A stretch of DNA of 64,000 nucleotides, taken from Deltaproteobacteria bacterium. Its GTDB lineage: Bacteria > Desulfobacterota > Syntrophobacteria > Syntrophobacterales > Syntrophobacteraceae. Shown piece by piece: positions 33,402-42,930 of this stretch. The notes beneath the pieces were generated by a model. It was not told the DNA's origin and did not search any database. It saw nothing but the letters and a program-made list of their open reading frames with translations. The DNA lies in contig JAJXYD010000012.1 of assembly GCA_021780695.1 (NCBI GenBank), forward strand, positions 1 through 64,000, read 5' to 3'. Numbering within the stretch: position 1 is the first letter of the stretch; each line of letters opens with the position of its first letter. Both the position numbers and the translations under genes were made by a program.

Positions 33402-35450
33402 ATGAAAGCTAGTGTAATCGCCATGTTTGCCCTCGCTTGTGGTGGTCTAGGCGTGCTTTATGCGCTGATGACCGCGGCGTGGGTATCAAAACAAAGTGCG
33501 GGTTCCGAGAAAATGCAGGCCATCTCGGAAGCTATCCGCGAAGGGTCGACGGCATTTCTCAGCAGAGAATACAAAACCGTTGCAGTCGTAGGCGTTGTTA
33601 TCGCGGGACTTCTTAGCTACCTTGGTGTCTGGACCGCAATCGGGTTCGTTATCGGCGCATGCGGTTCGGCTCTGGCCGGCTACATCGGCATGACCGTATC
33701 CGTTAAGGCTAACGTACGTACTACGGAAGCAGCCAAGGGCGGCTTGCAGAACGCTCTGACGGTGGCTTTCAAGGGCGGTTCGGTTACCGGCATCATGGTT
33801 GTTGGCCTTGGTCTTCTTGGCATCACCGGCTACTACGTACTTGTTAAGTCGATGGCACCCGCCGAGCAGGTTTTCCACGCACTGGTAGGCCTTGGTTTCG
33901 GTTGTTCTCTCATGAGCGTTTTTGCTCGTATCGCCGGTGGTATCTACACCAAGGCTGCCGACGTCGGCGCCGACCTGGTTGGTAAAGTCGAAGCGGGCAT
34001 TCCGGAAGACGATCCGAGAAACGCCGCCGTTATAGCCGACAACGTTGGCGACAACGTTGGCGACTGTGCCGGCATGGCTGCCGACCTCTACGAAACCTAC
34101 ACCGTTACCCTCGTTGCCGCAATGCTTCTGGCGAAGACGGTTTTCGGCGCAGCCAGCCCCTGGGTTGAGTTCCCGCTTCTTATCGGCGGCATCTCGATCA
34201 TAGCCTCCATTATCGGCACCTACTTCGTTCGCCTTGGCAAGAACGAATACATCATGGGCGCTCTCTACAAAGGCTTGGCGGTCTCCGGTCTTTTGGCAGC
34301 CGGCGCTTTCTATTTCGCGTCGAAGTGGTTTCTGGCTATGCCCGGTCTCAAGACCGGCGGTTTCACCGCGATGAGCGTTTTCACAACGGCGCTCATCGGT
34401 CTGGTTCTGACCGGCGCCATCGTTATGATCACCGAGTACTTTACTTCCAAGAGCTTCAACCCGGTTAAGCACATTGCCGCAGCCAGCGTTACCGGCCACG
34501 GCACCAACGTTATCTCGGGTCTTGCAGTCAGCATGAAGTCAACCGCGGCTCCGGCCCTTGTTATCTGCGGCGCTATCTTCTGGGCCTATCAGTTGGGCGG
34601 CGGTTTTACCGGTAACCCCGGCGGCGGTCTTTTCGCAATCGCTCTTTCGGCCGTAGCCATGTTGTCTATGACCGGTATCGTTGTCGCAATCGACTCTTAC
34701 GGTCCGATTACCGACAACGCGGGCGGTATTGCAGAAATGGCCGAGCTTCCCGATAGCGTACGCGACATCACCGATCCTCTTGATGCGGTCGGCAATACCA
34801 CCAAGGCCGTTACCAAGGGTTATGCCATCGGCTCGGCAGCTCTTGCGGCTCTGGTGCTTTTTGCTGAATATTCAAGATCGGTTCCCGGTATGAACTTTGA
34901 CCTGTCGAGCCCGAAGGTCATCGTAGGCCTTTTCATCGGCGGTCTTCTGCCCTACTTCTTCGGTTCGCTTCTGATGGAAGCAGTTGGTAAGGCAGCCGGC
35001 GGCGTTGTTGAGGAAGTTCGCCGTCAGTTCCGCGAAATTGCCGGTATCATGGAAGGCACCGCGAAACCTGAATACGGCAAGTGCGTCGATATCGTAACCA
35101 AGAGCGCTATAAAGGAGATGATGATTCCGGCCCTCATTCCGGTTGCAGCTCCTATCGTAGTTGGTTTCCTTATCGGCAAGGAAGCCCTTGGCGGCATGTT
35201 GATCGGCGCTATCATCACGGGTCTCTTCCAGGCGATCGCGATGACCAGTGGTGGCGGCGCCTGGGATAACGCCAAAAAGTTCATCGAAGACGGCATGTAC
35301 GGCGGCAAGGGTTCTGATGCCCACAAGTCGGCTGTTACCGGCGACACAGTTGGCGACCCATACAAAGACACCGCAGGCCCGGCAATCAACCCGATGATCA
35401 AGGTCATCAACATTGTCGCGCTGCTTATCGTGCCTCTGTTGACCAAGTAA
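33402..35450 (+). CDS. hppA: Membrane-bound proton-pumping pyrophosphatase, K+-independent type
   Basis: 682 residues with about 16 membrane segments. It couples hydrolysis or synthesis of PPi to ion transport over the cytoplasmic membrane. Conserved active-site segments are present: [40 protein letters not shown] and [17 protein letters not shown]. The diagnostic stretch reads [16 protein letters not shown]; Lys in place of Ala marks the K+-independent, proton-pumping class (known from family studies). AAGGAGG lies five bases before the ATG. Codon choice (many GTT, GGC, AAG, CTT) differs from neighbours and suggests high expression. A strong terminator follows. Together with the PPi-phosphofructokinase at 46-48 kb it points to PPi-linked energy metabolism. 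Confidence 0.96.
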   Translation: MKASVIAMFALACGGLGVLYALMTAAWVSKQSAGSEKMQAISEAIREGSTAFLSREYKTVAVVGVVIAGLLSYLGVWTAIGFVIGACGSALAGYIGMTVSVKANVRTTEAAKGGLQNALTVAFKGGSVTGIMVVGLGLLGITGYYVLVKSMAPAEQVFHALVGLGFGCSLMSVFARIAGGIYTKAADVGADLVGKVEAGIPEDDPRNAAVIADNVGDNVGDCAGMAADLYETYTVTLVAAMLLAKTVFGAASPWVEFPLLIGGISIIASIIGTYFVRLGKNEYIMGALYKGLAVSGLLAAGAFYFASKWFLAMPGLKTGGFTAMSVFTTALIGLVLTGAIVMITEYFTSKSFNPVKHIAAASVTGHGTNVISGLAVSMKSTAAPALVICGAIFWAYQLGGGFTGNPGGGLFAIALSAVAMLSMTGIVVAIDSYGPITDNAGGIAEMAELPDSVRDITDPLDAVGNTTKAVTKGYAIGSAALAALVLFAEYSRSVPGMNFDLSSPKVIVGLFIGGLLPYFFGSLLMEAVGKAAGGVVEEVRRQFREIAGIMEGTAKPEYGKCVDIVTKSAIKEMMIPALIPVAAPIVVGFLIGKEALGGMLIGAIITGLFQAIAMTSGGGAWDNAKKFIEDGMYGGKGSDAHKSAVTGDTVGDPYKDTAGPAINPMIKVINIVALLIVPLLTK

Positions 35451-35485
35451 GAACGAGCGGTCTGTTTTCCCCCGCTTGAGCAATA

Positions 35486-35524
35486 AAAAAACCGGCGGTC
35501 CCGAAAGGGACTGTCGGTTTTTTT
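35486..35524 (+). terminator. Strong intrinsic terminator after hppA
   Basis: ACCGGCGGTCCC pairs with GGGACTGTCGGT around a GAAA tetraloop, with A6 before and T7 after. It also separates hppA from the convergent meaB gene and works in both directions. Confidence 0.9.
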
Positions 35525-35553
35525 ATGTAAAATCAGAGCATGGAATTATAGGT

Positions 35554-36510
35554 TTAGGTTAAGACGCTCTCCACGATCTGCTGGACCACCGTGTACGGGT
35601 CTGATTGCCTATCGACGATCTTTGCGACCATATTATCGATGGAATCTCCCCGCTGCTCGATTTTTTCGAGAACGGCCTTGAGCACCCGATCCCTTAGGGC
35701 GCCCATCAGTTGGATCCGGGTGCGCTTTTCCACGGTTTCGCGCCACCTTTGCGAGCCAGTAGCTTTAAGATAGGCCTTGTGGTCTTCGATTGTCTGGCAG
35801 AGCTTGTCAATACCACGGCCCTTAACGGCCTCGGTTTCAATTATCTGCGGTTCCCAGTCATCGCCGTTGCGCCTTCGCACACCCAGTTCGACCAAGTTCA
35901 TCAGTTCGCGCACAGTCTTGCGAGAACCTTCCCGGTCGGCTTTGTTGACCACAAAAATATTTCCAATTTCCATGACGCCGGCCTTGATCGCCTGTATATC
36001 GTCGCCCATACCGGGAATCATGACCAGCACGGTCGTGTGGGCGCTGTTGGCGATTTCGACTTCGTCCTGCCCTACCCCGACCGTTTCAACCAGAACAAGG
36101 TCCTTGCCGGCCGCGTCGAGAACGTTGACCATATCGTTGGTGGATTTGGAAAGACCGCCAAACTGACCACGGGTTGCAAGACTGCGGATGAAAACGCCGG
36201 GGTCTAGGAAATGGCGCTGCATCCGAATCCGATCGCCAAGGATTGCTCCGCCGGTAAAAGGGCTTGTCGGATCTACGGCCAGGATGCCGACCGTTTTAGA
36301 TTCCTTGCGGTAAAAGGTGGCAATTTGGTCTACAAGAGAACTTTTGCCAACGCCCGGGGAACCCGTGAAGCCAACAATATGAGCTTTGCCCGTATGGGGA
36401 TAAAGCCCTTGGAGGACACTCCTGGCAGAGGGAAGTTCATCGTCAATATCCCGCAGGAGGCGAGCTATCGTCCGCACATCGCCTGAAACTATTCTTTGGA
36501 CTATATCCAT
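35554..36510 (-). CDS. meaB: Methylmalonyl-CoA mutase-associated GTPase MeaB
   Basis: 318 residues. The G3E-family GTPase that protects and reloads B12 in methylmalonyl-CoA mutase. Walker A GFTGSPGVGKSSLVDQ, switch/Walker B LVLVETVGVGQDEVEIANSA, base-specificity FVVNKADREGS and the typical DPTSPFTGGAILGDRIRMQR. Start ATG 36510 (GGAG eight bases upstream); an upstream extension of 41 codons is in frame but unlike the family. Third gene of the mcm operon, 83 bases after the B12-binding subunit. Confidence 0.94.
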   Translation of the reverse strand: MDIVQRIVSGDVRTIARLLRDIDDELPSARSVLQGLYPHTGKAHIVGFTGSPGVGKSSLVDQIATFYRKESKTVGILAVDPTSPFTGGAILGDRIRMQRHFLDPGVFIRSLATRGQFGGLSKSTNDMVNVLDAAGKDLVLVETVGVGQDEVEIANSAHTTVLVMIPGMGDDIQAIKAGVMEIGNIFVVNKADREGSRKTVRELMNLVELGVRRRNGDDWEPQIIETEAVKGRGIDKLCQTIEDHKAYLKATGSQRWRETVEKRTRIQLMGALRDRVLKAVLEKIEQRGDSIDNMVAKIVDRQSDPYTVVQQIVESVLT

Positions 36511-36593
36511 GAAACAAGCTCCTTTGTCGGAGCCAAAAATATGGTCTCCGCCACACGCATGGATGAACTCTAACGCCGCGTAGAATTGATGCT

Positions 36594-37007
36594 TCAAGCC
36601 TCCCTGCGCGGGATGATATTTTTGCCCACCCACTCGATAATATCGCTAAGTTTTGCCCCCGGCTCGAATAGCTCCTTTATTCCGGCTTCCTTCAGGACGG
36701 GGATGTCCTCAAGGGGGAAAATGCCCCCGCCTATGACCGAAATATCTTCGGCATTGTTTTCCCTCAAAAGTTCCAGGACTCTTGGGAAGGAGTATCTGTG
36801 GGCCCCGGAGAGAATGGAGAGCCCAATCAGATCGACATCTTCCTGGATAGCCGTGCTCACAATCTGCTCCGGCGTTTGATGACAACCTGTGTAGATAACT
36901 TCGAAGCCGGCGTCACGAAATGCGCGGGCTACTATCCGGGCGCCCCGGTCATGACCGTCGAGCCCCGGTTTGGCAACCAATATACGAAGATTTCTCGCAT
37001 TTGCCAT
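36594..37007 (-). CDS. mcmA2: Methylmalonyl-CoA mutase B12-binding small subunit
   Basis: 137 residues. Stand-alone cobalamin-binding domain with the base-off motif [16 protein letters not shown] (DxHxxG; His displaces the lower B12 ligand), then GLSILSG and [20 protein letters not shown]. Archaeal and anaerobe mutases often split into a catalytic and a B12-binding chain, as here. Start ATG 37007 with GAGAGGAC upstream. It lies 89 bases after the large subunit and before meaB. Confidence 0.93.
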   Translation of the reverse strand: MANARNLRILVAKPGLDGHDRGARIVARAFRDAGFEVIYTGCHQTPEQIVSTAIQEDVDLIGLSILSGAHRYSFPRVLELLRENNAEDISVIGGGIFPLEDIPVLKEAGIKELFEPGAKLSDIIEWVGKNIIPRREA

Positions 37008-37096
37008 GGGAATAGTCCTCTCTAATGGGTAGAAGGCGCCAAAGAGCAAGCAGCAGGGTGAAAGTGCTTCTTGCAGGTCTTTTCCTGCTACCGCTT

Positions 37097-38797
37097 TTAA
37101 AATGACCCCGGGTCAGTGTAGGTACCAAAGACATTCCTGTATAGATCGCAGCACTCCTGTTCGGTAGCTCCGGCGCGCACAGCCTCGATGAGGGCCGGCA
37201 TAACGTTGTTATTCCAGCACGGGGGGCCTTCGCACCTGCGCACAAGCTCATCCATGGCTTTTTGGAACCCTACTTTGTCTCGTTTTTCCTTGAACCGTTC
37301 GGTTCTCTCTATCTGTTCGCGCTCGATTTGATCGTCGATTTTTAGGACAAATTCCAGTTCCGGACGATCGGAGGCATATTTATTAACCCCTATGACGGTC
37401 TTATCGCCCGCTTCCACCTGTTTTTGAAAATGGAAAGCCGCATCGGCGATTTCCATCTGTGGATAGTCGCGCTCGATGGCTGCAACCATTCCGCCCAGTT
37501 CATCGAGTTTGCGAATGTAGGCCATGGCCTCCTGTTCCATTTTGTCGGTAAGCGCCTCGACAAAATAGGAGCCTCCCAGCGGATCGATCACATTGGTAAC
37601 ACCGGTTTCCTCCGCGATGATCTGTTGGGTTCGCAGGGCGATCAGCGCCGCCTGCTCGCTTGGAATCATGTAGACCTCATCGAGGGAATTGGTATGAAGC
37701 GACTGAGTGCCGCCAAGAACAGCAGCAAGAGCCTCCGTGGTGGTTCGGACCACATTGTTGTAGGGCTCCTGAGCGGTAAGAGAACAGCCGGCGGTCTGGG
37801 TGTGGAAACGCATGAGCATCGATTTTGGGTTTTTAGCCCCGAAGCGCTCTTTCATGATCCTTGCCCACATGCGCCTGCTTGCGCGCATCTTAGCGATTTC
37901 TTCAAAGAAATCTATGTGCGAGTTCCAGAAAAAAGAGAGCCTGGCGGCAAAATCATCAACTTTTAGCCCTCTTTTGATCGCTTCCTCGACGTAGGTGATG
38001 CCGTCGTAGATCGTAAAGGCAAGTTCCTGGACCGCGGTCGCCCCGGCTTCCCTGATGTGATAACCGCTAATGCTTATAGTATTCCACCGGGGCACCTCTT
38101 TTGTGCCAAATTCGACAGTATCGGTAACCAGCCTCAGGCTGGCCTCAGGAGGCAACATGAGTGTCTTCTGCGCTATGAATTCCTTAAGACAATCGTTTTG
38201 AATCGTACCGCCCAGCTTTTTTCGTGAAAACCCCTGTCTTTCCGCATTGGCGATATACATAGCCCATAGGACGGAAGCAGGCGGATTGATGGTCATCGAG
38301 GTGGTTACTTCCTCCAAGTTGATGTTGGCAAACAACCTGCCCATGTCATCGAGTGTATCAATGGCAACCCCGCATTTACCGCATTCACCTCGGGCAAGAG
38401 GCGAAGCCGAATCGTAGCCCATGAGGGTCGGAAAGTCGAAGGCGGTGGAAAGACCGGTTTCTCCATGATTGATAAGGTAGTGGAAGCGCTTGTTGGTATC
38501 GTCGGCGTTTCCCATCCCGGCAAACATTCTCATCGTCCAGTGGCGCCCCCGGTACATCGTGCTCTGAACGCCCCGGGTATAGGGGTATTTTCCTGGAAAA
38601 CCGATTTGTTCGAAAAAATCCCTTCTTTGGGTGTCAAGAGGGGTATAAAGCTGATTTACCTCCAGGTCGGAGACTGTTGAAAACCGCTCCAACCTCTTTG
38701 GGACTTTTGCCAGCGCCTTACGGTATTCCTCCAGCCATTCGGCGTGTTCCTTCTCGATACGATCGAGCGCCGATTCGGAGATAATTTGTTTTCCCAT
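37097..38797 (-). CDS. mcmA1: Methylmalonyl-CoA mutase-family large (catalytic) subunit
   Basis: 566 residues, TIM-barrel catalytic chain that rearranges acyl-CoA with adenosylcobalamin bound by the partner chain; central to propionate metabolism through succinyl-CoA. Family blocks: [56 protein letters not shown] and [19 protein letters not shown]. Where methylmalonyl-CoA mutase has RQYAGF, this chain has RMFAGM: Phe instead of the Tyr89 (Propionibacterium numbering), as in isobutyryl-CoA mutases, while the downstream Arg of SLRL is kept. Substrate may differ from methylmalonyl-CoA. GGAGG lies seven bases before the ATG. First gene of mcmA1-mcmA2-meaB. Confidence 0.9.
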   Translation of the reverse strand: MGKQIISESALDRIEKEHAEWLEEYRKALAKVPKRLERFSTVSDLEVNQLYTPLDTQRRDFFEQIGFPGKYPYTRGVQSTMYRGRHWTMRMFAGMGNADDTNKRFHYLINHGETGLSTAFDFPTLMGYDSASPLARGECGKCGVAIDTLDDMGRLFANINLEEVTTSMTINPPASVLWAMYIANAERQGFSRKKLGGTIQNDCLKEFIAQKTLMLPPEASLRLVTDTVEFGTKEVPRWNTISISGYHIREAGATAVQELAFTIYDGITYVEEAIKRGLKVDDFAARLSFFWNSHIDFFEEIAKMRASRRMWARIMKERFGAKNPKSMLMRFHTQTAGCSLTAQEPYNNVVRTTTEALAAVLGGTQSLHTNSLDEVYMIPSEQAALIALRTQQIIAEETGVTNVIDPLGGSYFVEALTDKMEQEAMAYIRKLDELGGMVAAIERDYPQMEIADAAFHFQKQVEAGDKTVIGVNKYASDRPELEFVLKIDDQIEREQIERTERFKEKRDKVGFQKAMDELVRRCEGPPCWNNNVMPALIEAVRAGATEQECCDLYRNVFGTYTDPGSF

Positions 38798-39387
38798 TCT
38801 GCTACCTCCTCGAAGCCGGCCCTAAAGGCTGAATCCCTTCAGCCCGGCGCCTTTGCCGACGGCCGTTATAGACTTCGAATTGAGAAAAATTTATTTAGTT
38901 GTAACGGGGAATGAAGGAAATCCCCGGTGCCTTGCCCGGAGACCTTTGCCGGGCAAAAGGGGAGCTAAGCGGCAGATCAATCTGAAACGGGCCGGTTTGG
39001 CCTGATTTATTGGCAGGCAAACCGACTTGAGAAAGAACGCACAACCAAGCCCAAAATTTCAATTAAACAAAGTGGGAAGAGGTTGTCAAATGAATTCAAA
39101 CTTATAGGAGGGGAAAACTCCCCGGATAGATCGATTCGGATCAGCGTTTGGCAAGGTCCCAGCCACCTGATTGGAAGACCGATCCCTGTTAATGGCCTTG
39201 GCTTTGCCTGGATGAGATTAGTTAGCTCACCCTTTTAGAAAATGAGACAACCCTGTTCAATCATAAAACCTCGGGACAAATACGGTCAAAATGGTTCTAA
39301 CCAGTTGAATTGATCATGGAAGTCTTGTACATAGAAAGAATTTAGGCATTGTGTGGATTACCGCTTGAAGGGACAGAGGCAATTATA
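38798..39387. other. Intergenic region between divergent mcmA1 and the HExxH gene
   Basis: No supported gene. It contains an 8-bp stem TTGCCCGG/CCGGGCAA (38932-38957 region) and should hold the promoter of the mutase operon. I see no B12 riboswitch core (no GCCACTG box) on either strand. Confidence 0.5.
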
Positions 39388-39969
39388 ATGATTCGGGCGC
39401 CTTTCGAAATTGAGATGATCGCCGTCCTTGCGCAGGCCATCGAAGTCTCGGAAGAGCTAATCAGCGATTTTTACAAAATTTCCACTTCAGAGTGGAAAAG
39501 ATATCGCTACGACATTCAGAGCCTTAAGAGCCTCGACGAAGAAGAGATAACCGACCTTGCTTTCGCCCAGATCCGGCGATATGTAAGACGTCCTGGAGAT
39601 AAGACGCGCGGAAGCGAACCCGGGGATTTTTTCAAAATCTGTATTCAGGATCATGTGATCCGCAGGGCGGTCGAGCGCGATAAAGACATCCGTCTCTTTC
39701 CCCTTACGGCCTATATTATTACCCATGAACTTATCCACGTCGTGCGGTTTGCCAAATTTATCCAAAGGTTCGATTCCACAGCCGCCGAACAGGACGCCGA
39801 AGAAAAGCGGGTGCATGCGCTTACCTATCAACTGCTGCAAAAGTCCCGCATTCAGGGTTTACCCGAGGTTCTGGCCGCTTTCAAAGATTGCCGGACAATG
39901 GAAAACTTCCTATCGGATCAGATTTTCCACGAGAGGAAACAATATGGACTCAAAGATCACCAGGAATGA
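39388..39969 (+). CDS. Putative HExxH zinc metallopeptidase-like protein, overlaps gatC
   Basis: 193 residues, unrecognised family. It carries YIITHELIHVVRFAKFIQRF, an HExxH zinc-binding motif in a helix, with several Glu and His 20-40 residues later (AAEQDAEEKRVHALTYQLLQ) that may give the third ligand. Mostly helical, no signal or membrane segment. Start ATG 39388 with a weak AGAGG ten bases upstream; a TTG 13 codons earlier is possible. It overlaps gatC by 26 bases, so the two are translated together, which suggests a job linked to protein synthesis or quality control. Function not established. Confidence 0.65.
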   Translation: MIRAPFEIEMIAVLAQAIEVSEELISDFYKISTSEWKRYRYDIQSLKSLDEEEITDLAFAQIRRYVRRPGDKTRGSEPGDFFKICIQDHVIRRAVERDKDIRLFPLTAYIITHELIHVVRFAKFIQRFDSTAAEQDAEEKRVHALTYQLLQKSRIQGLPEVLAAFKDCRTMENFLSDQIFHERKQYGLKDHQE

Positions 39970-40234
39970 AGTCCGCCATGTAGCATTGCTCGCACGCCTG
40001 GAGCTTTCGCAGAGCGAAGAGGAACTTATGACGGGCCAGATGAACACCATTTTGGAATACATGGGCAAGCTAAACGAACTCGACACCAAAGAGGTCGAAG
40101 CAACGACCCATGCGATAGAACTTAGAAACGTATTCCGAGAAGACCGGGTCGTGCCTTCTTTAGACCGCAAGGATTCGCTGGCAAACGCCCCCGGAGCCGA
40201 CGGCGTAAATTTTGTTGTTCCCAGGGTACTTTAG
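39944..40234 (+). CDS. gatC: Asp/Glu-tRNA amidotransferase subunit C
   Basis: 96 residues. Small stabilising subunit of the GatCAB complex, which turns Glu-tRNA(Gln) or Asp-tRNA(Asn) into the correct aminoacyl-tRNA. Family features: KITRNEVRHVALLARLELSQ, MNTILEYMGKLNELDTKEVE and the C-terminal LRNVFREDRVVPSLDRKDSL. GAGAGGA lies six bases before the ATG, inside the upstream gene. Followed 20 bases later by gatA. gatB is not next door, a common arrangement in Deltaproteobacteria. Confidence 0.95.
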   Translation: MDSKITRNEVRHVALLARLELSQSEEELMTGQMNTILEYMGKLNELDTKEVEATTHAIELRNVFREDRVVPSLDRKDSLANAPGADGVNFVVPRVL

Positions 40235-40254
40235 CACAGAAAAGGCAGTTTCCT

Positions 40255-41733
40255 ATGGACATCCATTCTCTACCGATGCACCGAATACACGATCTGCTCG
40301 AAAGCCGTCAGATAGGCGCGGTTGAAACGGTTTTAGCCTTTCTTGAACGTATCAGCTCAATCGATCCAGAGGTGAACGCCTACCTTGCAACCTTTGGTGA
40401 AAAAGCCACCGAAGAGGCTAAGCTCTTTGATTCGGGCGCAAGGCAGTTCTCGGCCTCGCCAATTGCCGGGACCCCTATCGCCATAAAAGACGTCATATGC
40501 ATGCGGGGAACTTCTACCACGTGCGGTTCCCGTATTTTGCAAGGGTTTGTTTCACCCTACGATGCGACTGTAACCGAAAAGCTAAGGAGGGCGGGGTCGA
40601 TTTTTCTCGGGAAAACCAATCTCGATGAGTTCGCGATGGGGTCCTCAACGGAAAATTCGGCCTATTTAAAGACTCGCAATCCCTGGGATATAGGGCGAGT
40701 GCCGGGAGGATCGAGCGGGGGTTCAGCCGCGGCGGTCGCAGCAGGTCTTTGCGCCGGAGCGCTTGGAACCGATACGGGCGGATCGATCCGCCAGCCCTCC
40801 TCTTTTTGTGGTGTTGTGGGCCTAAAACCCACCTATGGCCGGGTTTCGCGTTTTGGGCTGGTCGCTTTTGCCTCCTCACTCGACCAGATTGGGCCCATAA
40901 CGAGGGATGTCGAGGACGCAGCCCTTCTGCTCCAGGCGATCGCCGGCTACGACCCGGCCGACTCCACTTCGGTGGATCTGCCGGTCCCCGACTACAGGGC
41001 CGGCCTCAAGCAACCCATTGAGGGTTTGCGCCTTGGCATTCCCCGACAATATTTCATCGAGGGCACGCACCCCGAGGTGGAAAAGGCCGTTAGAGAAGCG
41101 ATAGCCACCTGTAAAAACCTGGGGGCGACAATCGTTGATATTTCCCTGCCCCATACCGAATACGGCATAGCGGCTTATTACATAATCGCTCCGGCGGAAG
41201 CCTCCTCAAATCTTGCCCGCTACGACGGGGTCAAATACGGCCATCGGGCTCAAAACAGCGCAGACCTTATGGATATGTACAGAAAGAGCCGCTCAGAGGG
41301 GTTCGGGTCCGAGGTTAAACGACGTATAATGTTAGGCACCTATGTCTTATCGGCCGGCTATTACGAGGCCTACTACAAAAAAGCCTCCCAGGTACGAACT
41401 CTCATCGGGCGGGATTTCCTCGAGGCCTTCGAAAAATGCGACGCCATTGTGGCGCCCGTTTCCCCCATTCCGGCCTTCAGGCTAGGAGAAAAATCCGAGG
41501 ACCCGCTTCAAATGTATTTAAGCGATGTATTTACACTTCCCGCAAGTCTTGCAGGGATCCCTGGGATCTCGGTTCCCTGCGGCTTCACCTCGGAGAACCT
41601 GCCTATCGGGCTTCAGATTTTAGGCCCTCATTTCCGGGAGGACCTGGTCCTTCGCATAGCAAACCAATTCGAACAGGCTACGGACTTTCACCTTAAAAAC
41701 CCTGAGGTAAAAGGCGGAGGGAAATGTAAATAG
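40255..41733 (+). CDS. gatA: Asp/Glu-tRNA amidotransferase subunit A
   Basis: 492 residues, the usual length. The amidase-signature enzyme releases ammonia from glutamine for the tRNA amidation. Catalytic Ser-cisSer-Lys triad visible: Lys in [12 protein letters not shown], cis-Ser in [18 protein letters not shown] and the nucleophilic Ser in [17 protein letters not shown]-terminal [17 protein letters not shown] is typical. Weak ribosome binding site (AAAGG), consistent with coupling to gatC. Confidence 0.96.
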   Translation: MDIHSLPMHRIHDLLESRQIGAVETVLAFLERISSIDPEVNAYLATFGEKATEEAKLFDSGARQFSASPIAGTPIAIKDVICMRGTSTTCGSRILQGFVSPYDATVTEKLRRAGSIFLGKTNLDEFAMGSSTENSAYLKTRNPWDIGRVPGGSSGGSAAAVAAGLCAGALGTDTGGSIRQPSSFCGVVGLKPTYGRVSRFGLVAFASSLDQIGPITRDVEDAALLLQAIAGYDPADSTSVDLPVPDYRAGLKQPIEGLRLGIPRQYFIEGTHPEVEKAVREAIATCKNLGATIVDISLPHTEYGIAAYYIIAPAEASSNLARYDGVKYGHRAQNSADLMDMYRKSRSEGFGSEVKRRIMLGTYVLSAGYYEAYYKKASQVRTLIGRDFLEAFEKCDAIVAPVSPIPAFRLGEKSEDPLQMYLSDVFTLPASLAGIPGISVPCGFTSENLPIGLQILGPHFREDLVLRIANQFEQATDFHLKNPEVKGGGKCK

Positions 41734-41854
41734 CCAAAAGAGATTTTTCGGGGGGAATGCTCAAGCCGTTTGCGTTCCCCTATCCTTTAAATTAAAAAGT
41801 CTTATCGCAGTACTCTTAGGGCGTGCAGAGTTTTACCTAAGCCTTTCTAAGACA

Positions 41855-42319
41855 TCATGATTTTGCAAAGGCAACCTCTATCATGAAGTCGCCATTGGCG
41901 GTTTGGAAAGGCACCGCAAGGCGTGGGCCTTCTGCAATATGGGTTATGAGGTGATTTTTACCCGAGACTATAGTCGGTATCCCAGCCTGAAGGCTAAATC
42001 CGCCCTCGGCAAGACGCCTTCTGCCATCTCCACAGATCATGTTTGTAAGCTCCCCGACCGCATCTCTAACCTCGTCATTTACCTCCGTAAAAATTTCGCC
42101 TAAAAGGCTTGAGACAATTGCCAGAATGCACTTTTCGGTAAATACCAGCGCCATCGATCCACTCGCCACTCCGGTGATGCCGATAATGGCGGAGACATCA
42201 CCGCAGGCATTGTCATCGCTTTTAAGGAAAGGCTTTCCAGGCGTAACGTCAACTCCGGCCATAGTCTTTAGCACGTACATTGCCGAAGTAAGAAACGGGT
42301 TAATGAGTCTTACGTCCAT
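41855..42319 (-). CDS. cheX: CheX-family CheY-P phosphatase
   Basis: 154 residues. Removes the phosphate from CheY in chemotaxis and related circuits. The catalytic E-x-x-N helix is seen in DAVGELTNMICGDGRRRL; other family blocks are MDVRLINPFLTSAMYVLKTM and GSMALVFTEKCILAIVSSLL. ATG 42319 has GGAG seven bases upstream, inside the end of the broken cheY in front of it. With its CheY partner destroyed, the phosphatase either serves another response regulator elsewhere or is on its way out. Confidence 0.88.
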   Translation of the reverse strand: MDVRLINPFLTSAMYVLKTMAGVDVTPGKPFLKSDDNACGDVSAIIGITGVASGSMALVFTEKCILAIVSSLLGEIFTEVNDEVRDAVGELTNMICGDGRRRLAEGGFSLQAGIPTIVSGKNHLITHIAEGPRLAVPFQTANGDFMIEVAFAKS

Positions 42320-42321
42320 TC

Positions 42322-42697
42322 CTAATCTCCAAACCAACTCCCAGGGATAACCTTTGCTATTTTCTCAGCCAGCACATCCGGGGATAAAGGACTCTACGAC
42401 ATAGTTGCTGACTTTGGCCAGAACGGCCTCCACAAGATTAACTTTCTAAGCTTGGTCGGTAACCATGAAAAATGGCATAGTTTTTTAGCGATCATCAGCC
42501 CACACATTTCTAAGGAGTTTGATTCCGGTCATGACCGGCATATTCCAGTCCGAAATTATGAGATCAACCTTTTTGCGAATTCCAACAGATTTAGAGCCTT
42601 AGAGGCATTTTCCGCTTCAACGATCTGCTTGAATTTCATGCCCGGCAATACGGTCTTTCGAGATGCGCCTCATGGTTGAAAAATCGTCTGCGGCCAT
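42322..42697 (-). pseudogene. Degenerate CheY-like response regulator
   Basis: Reading the minus strand with frame changes recovers a CheY: AADDFSTMRRI, then PGMKFKQIVEAENASKALNL, KKVDLIISDWNMPVMTGIKL with the phospho-Asp, LRNVWADD, KTMPFFMVTDQA, KVNLVEAVLAKVSNYVVESF and AEKIAKVIPG. At least two frameshifts and several stops (such as after TDQA) break it, and no single frame exceeds 60 codons. It ends four bases before cheX, so the pair was an operon. The start at ATG 42695-42697 is approximate; sequence further upstream to about 42730 may belong too. Confidence 0.8.
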
Positions 42698-42930
42698 ACT
42701 CACCAAGTCTCTACAGACCTTCCAAATCCATATCTACCAGCCTTTGGGTAAGACGTCCTCGGGGCACACCAACGCTACTCCTTTTTGGGAAGATACGAGA
42801 GCTGTTTTGAATACGGAATACAGTCTTAAGCGCCGCTAAAACAACGCAAGCCCAATTCAATTCTTTTACTGATCGGTTTACAGCAGACTTTTCTTTAAAA
42901 AATTTTCCCAAAATGGCAGCAACCAAAGGC

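Noticed and set aside
33486..34499. 337-codon minus-strand frame inside hppA
   Set aside because: Shadow of the strongly biased hppA codons; hppA is certain.
38798..39387. B12 riboswitch before the mutase operon
   Set aside because: No B12 box on either strand; only a short GC hairpin.
42711..42926. 71-codon minus-strand frame between the flavoprotein gene and the cheY remnant
   Set aside because: No ribosome binding site or recognised domain.
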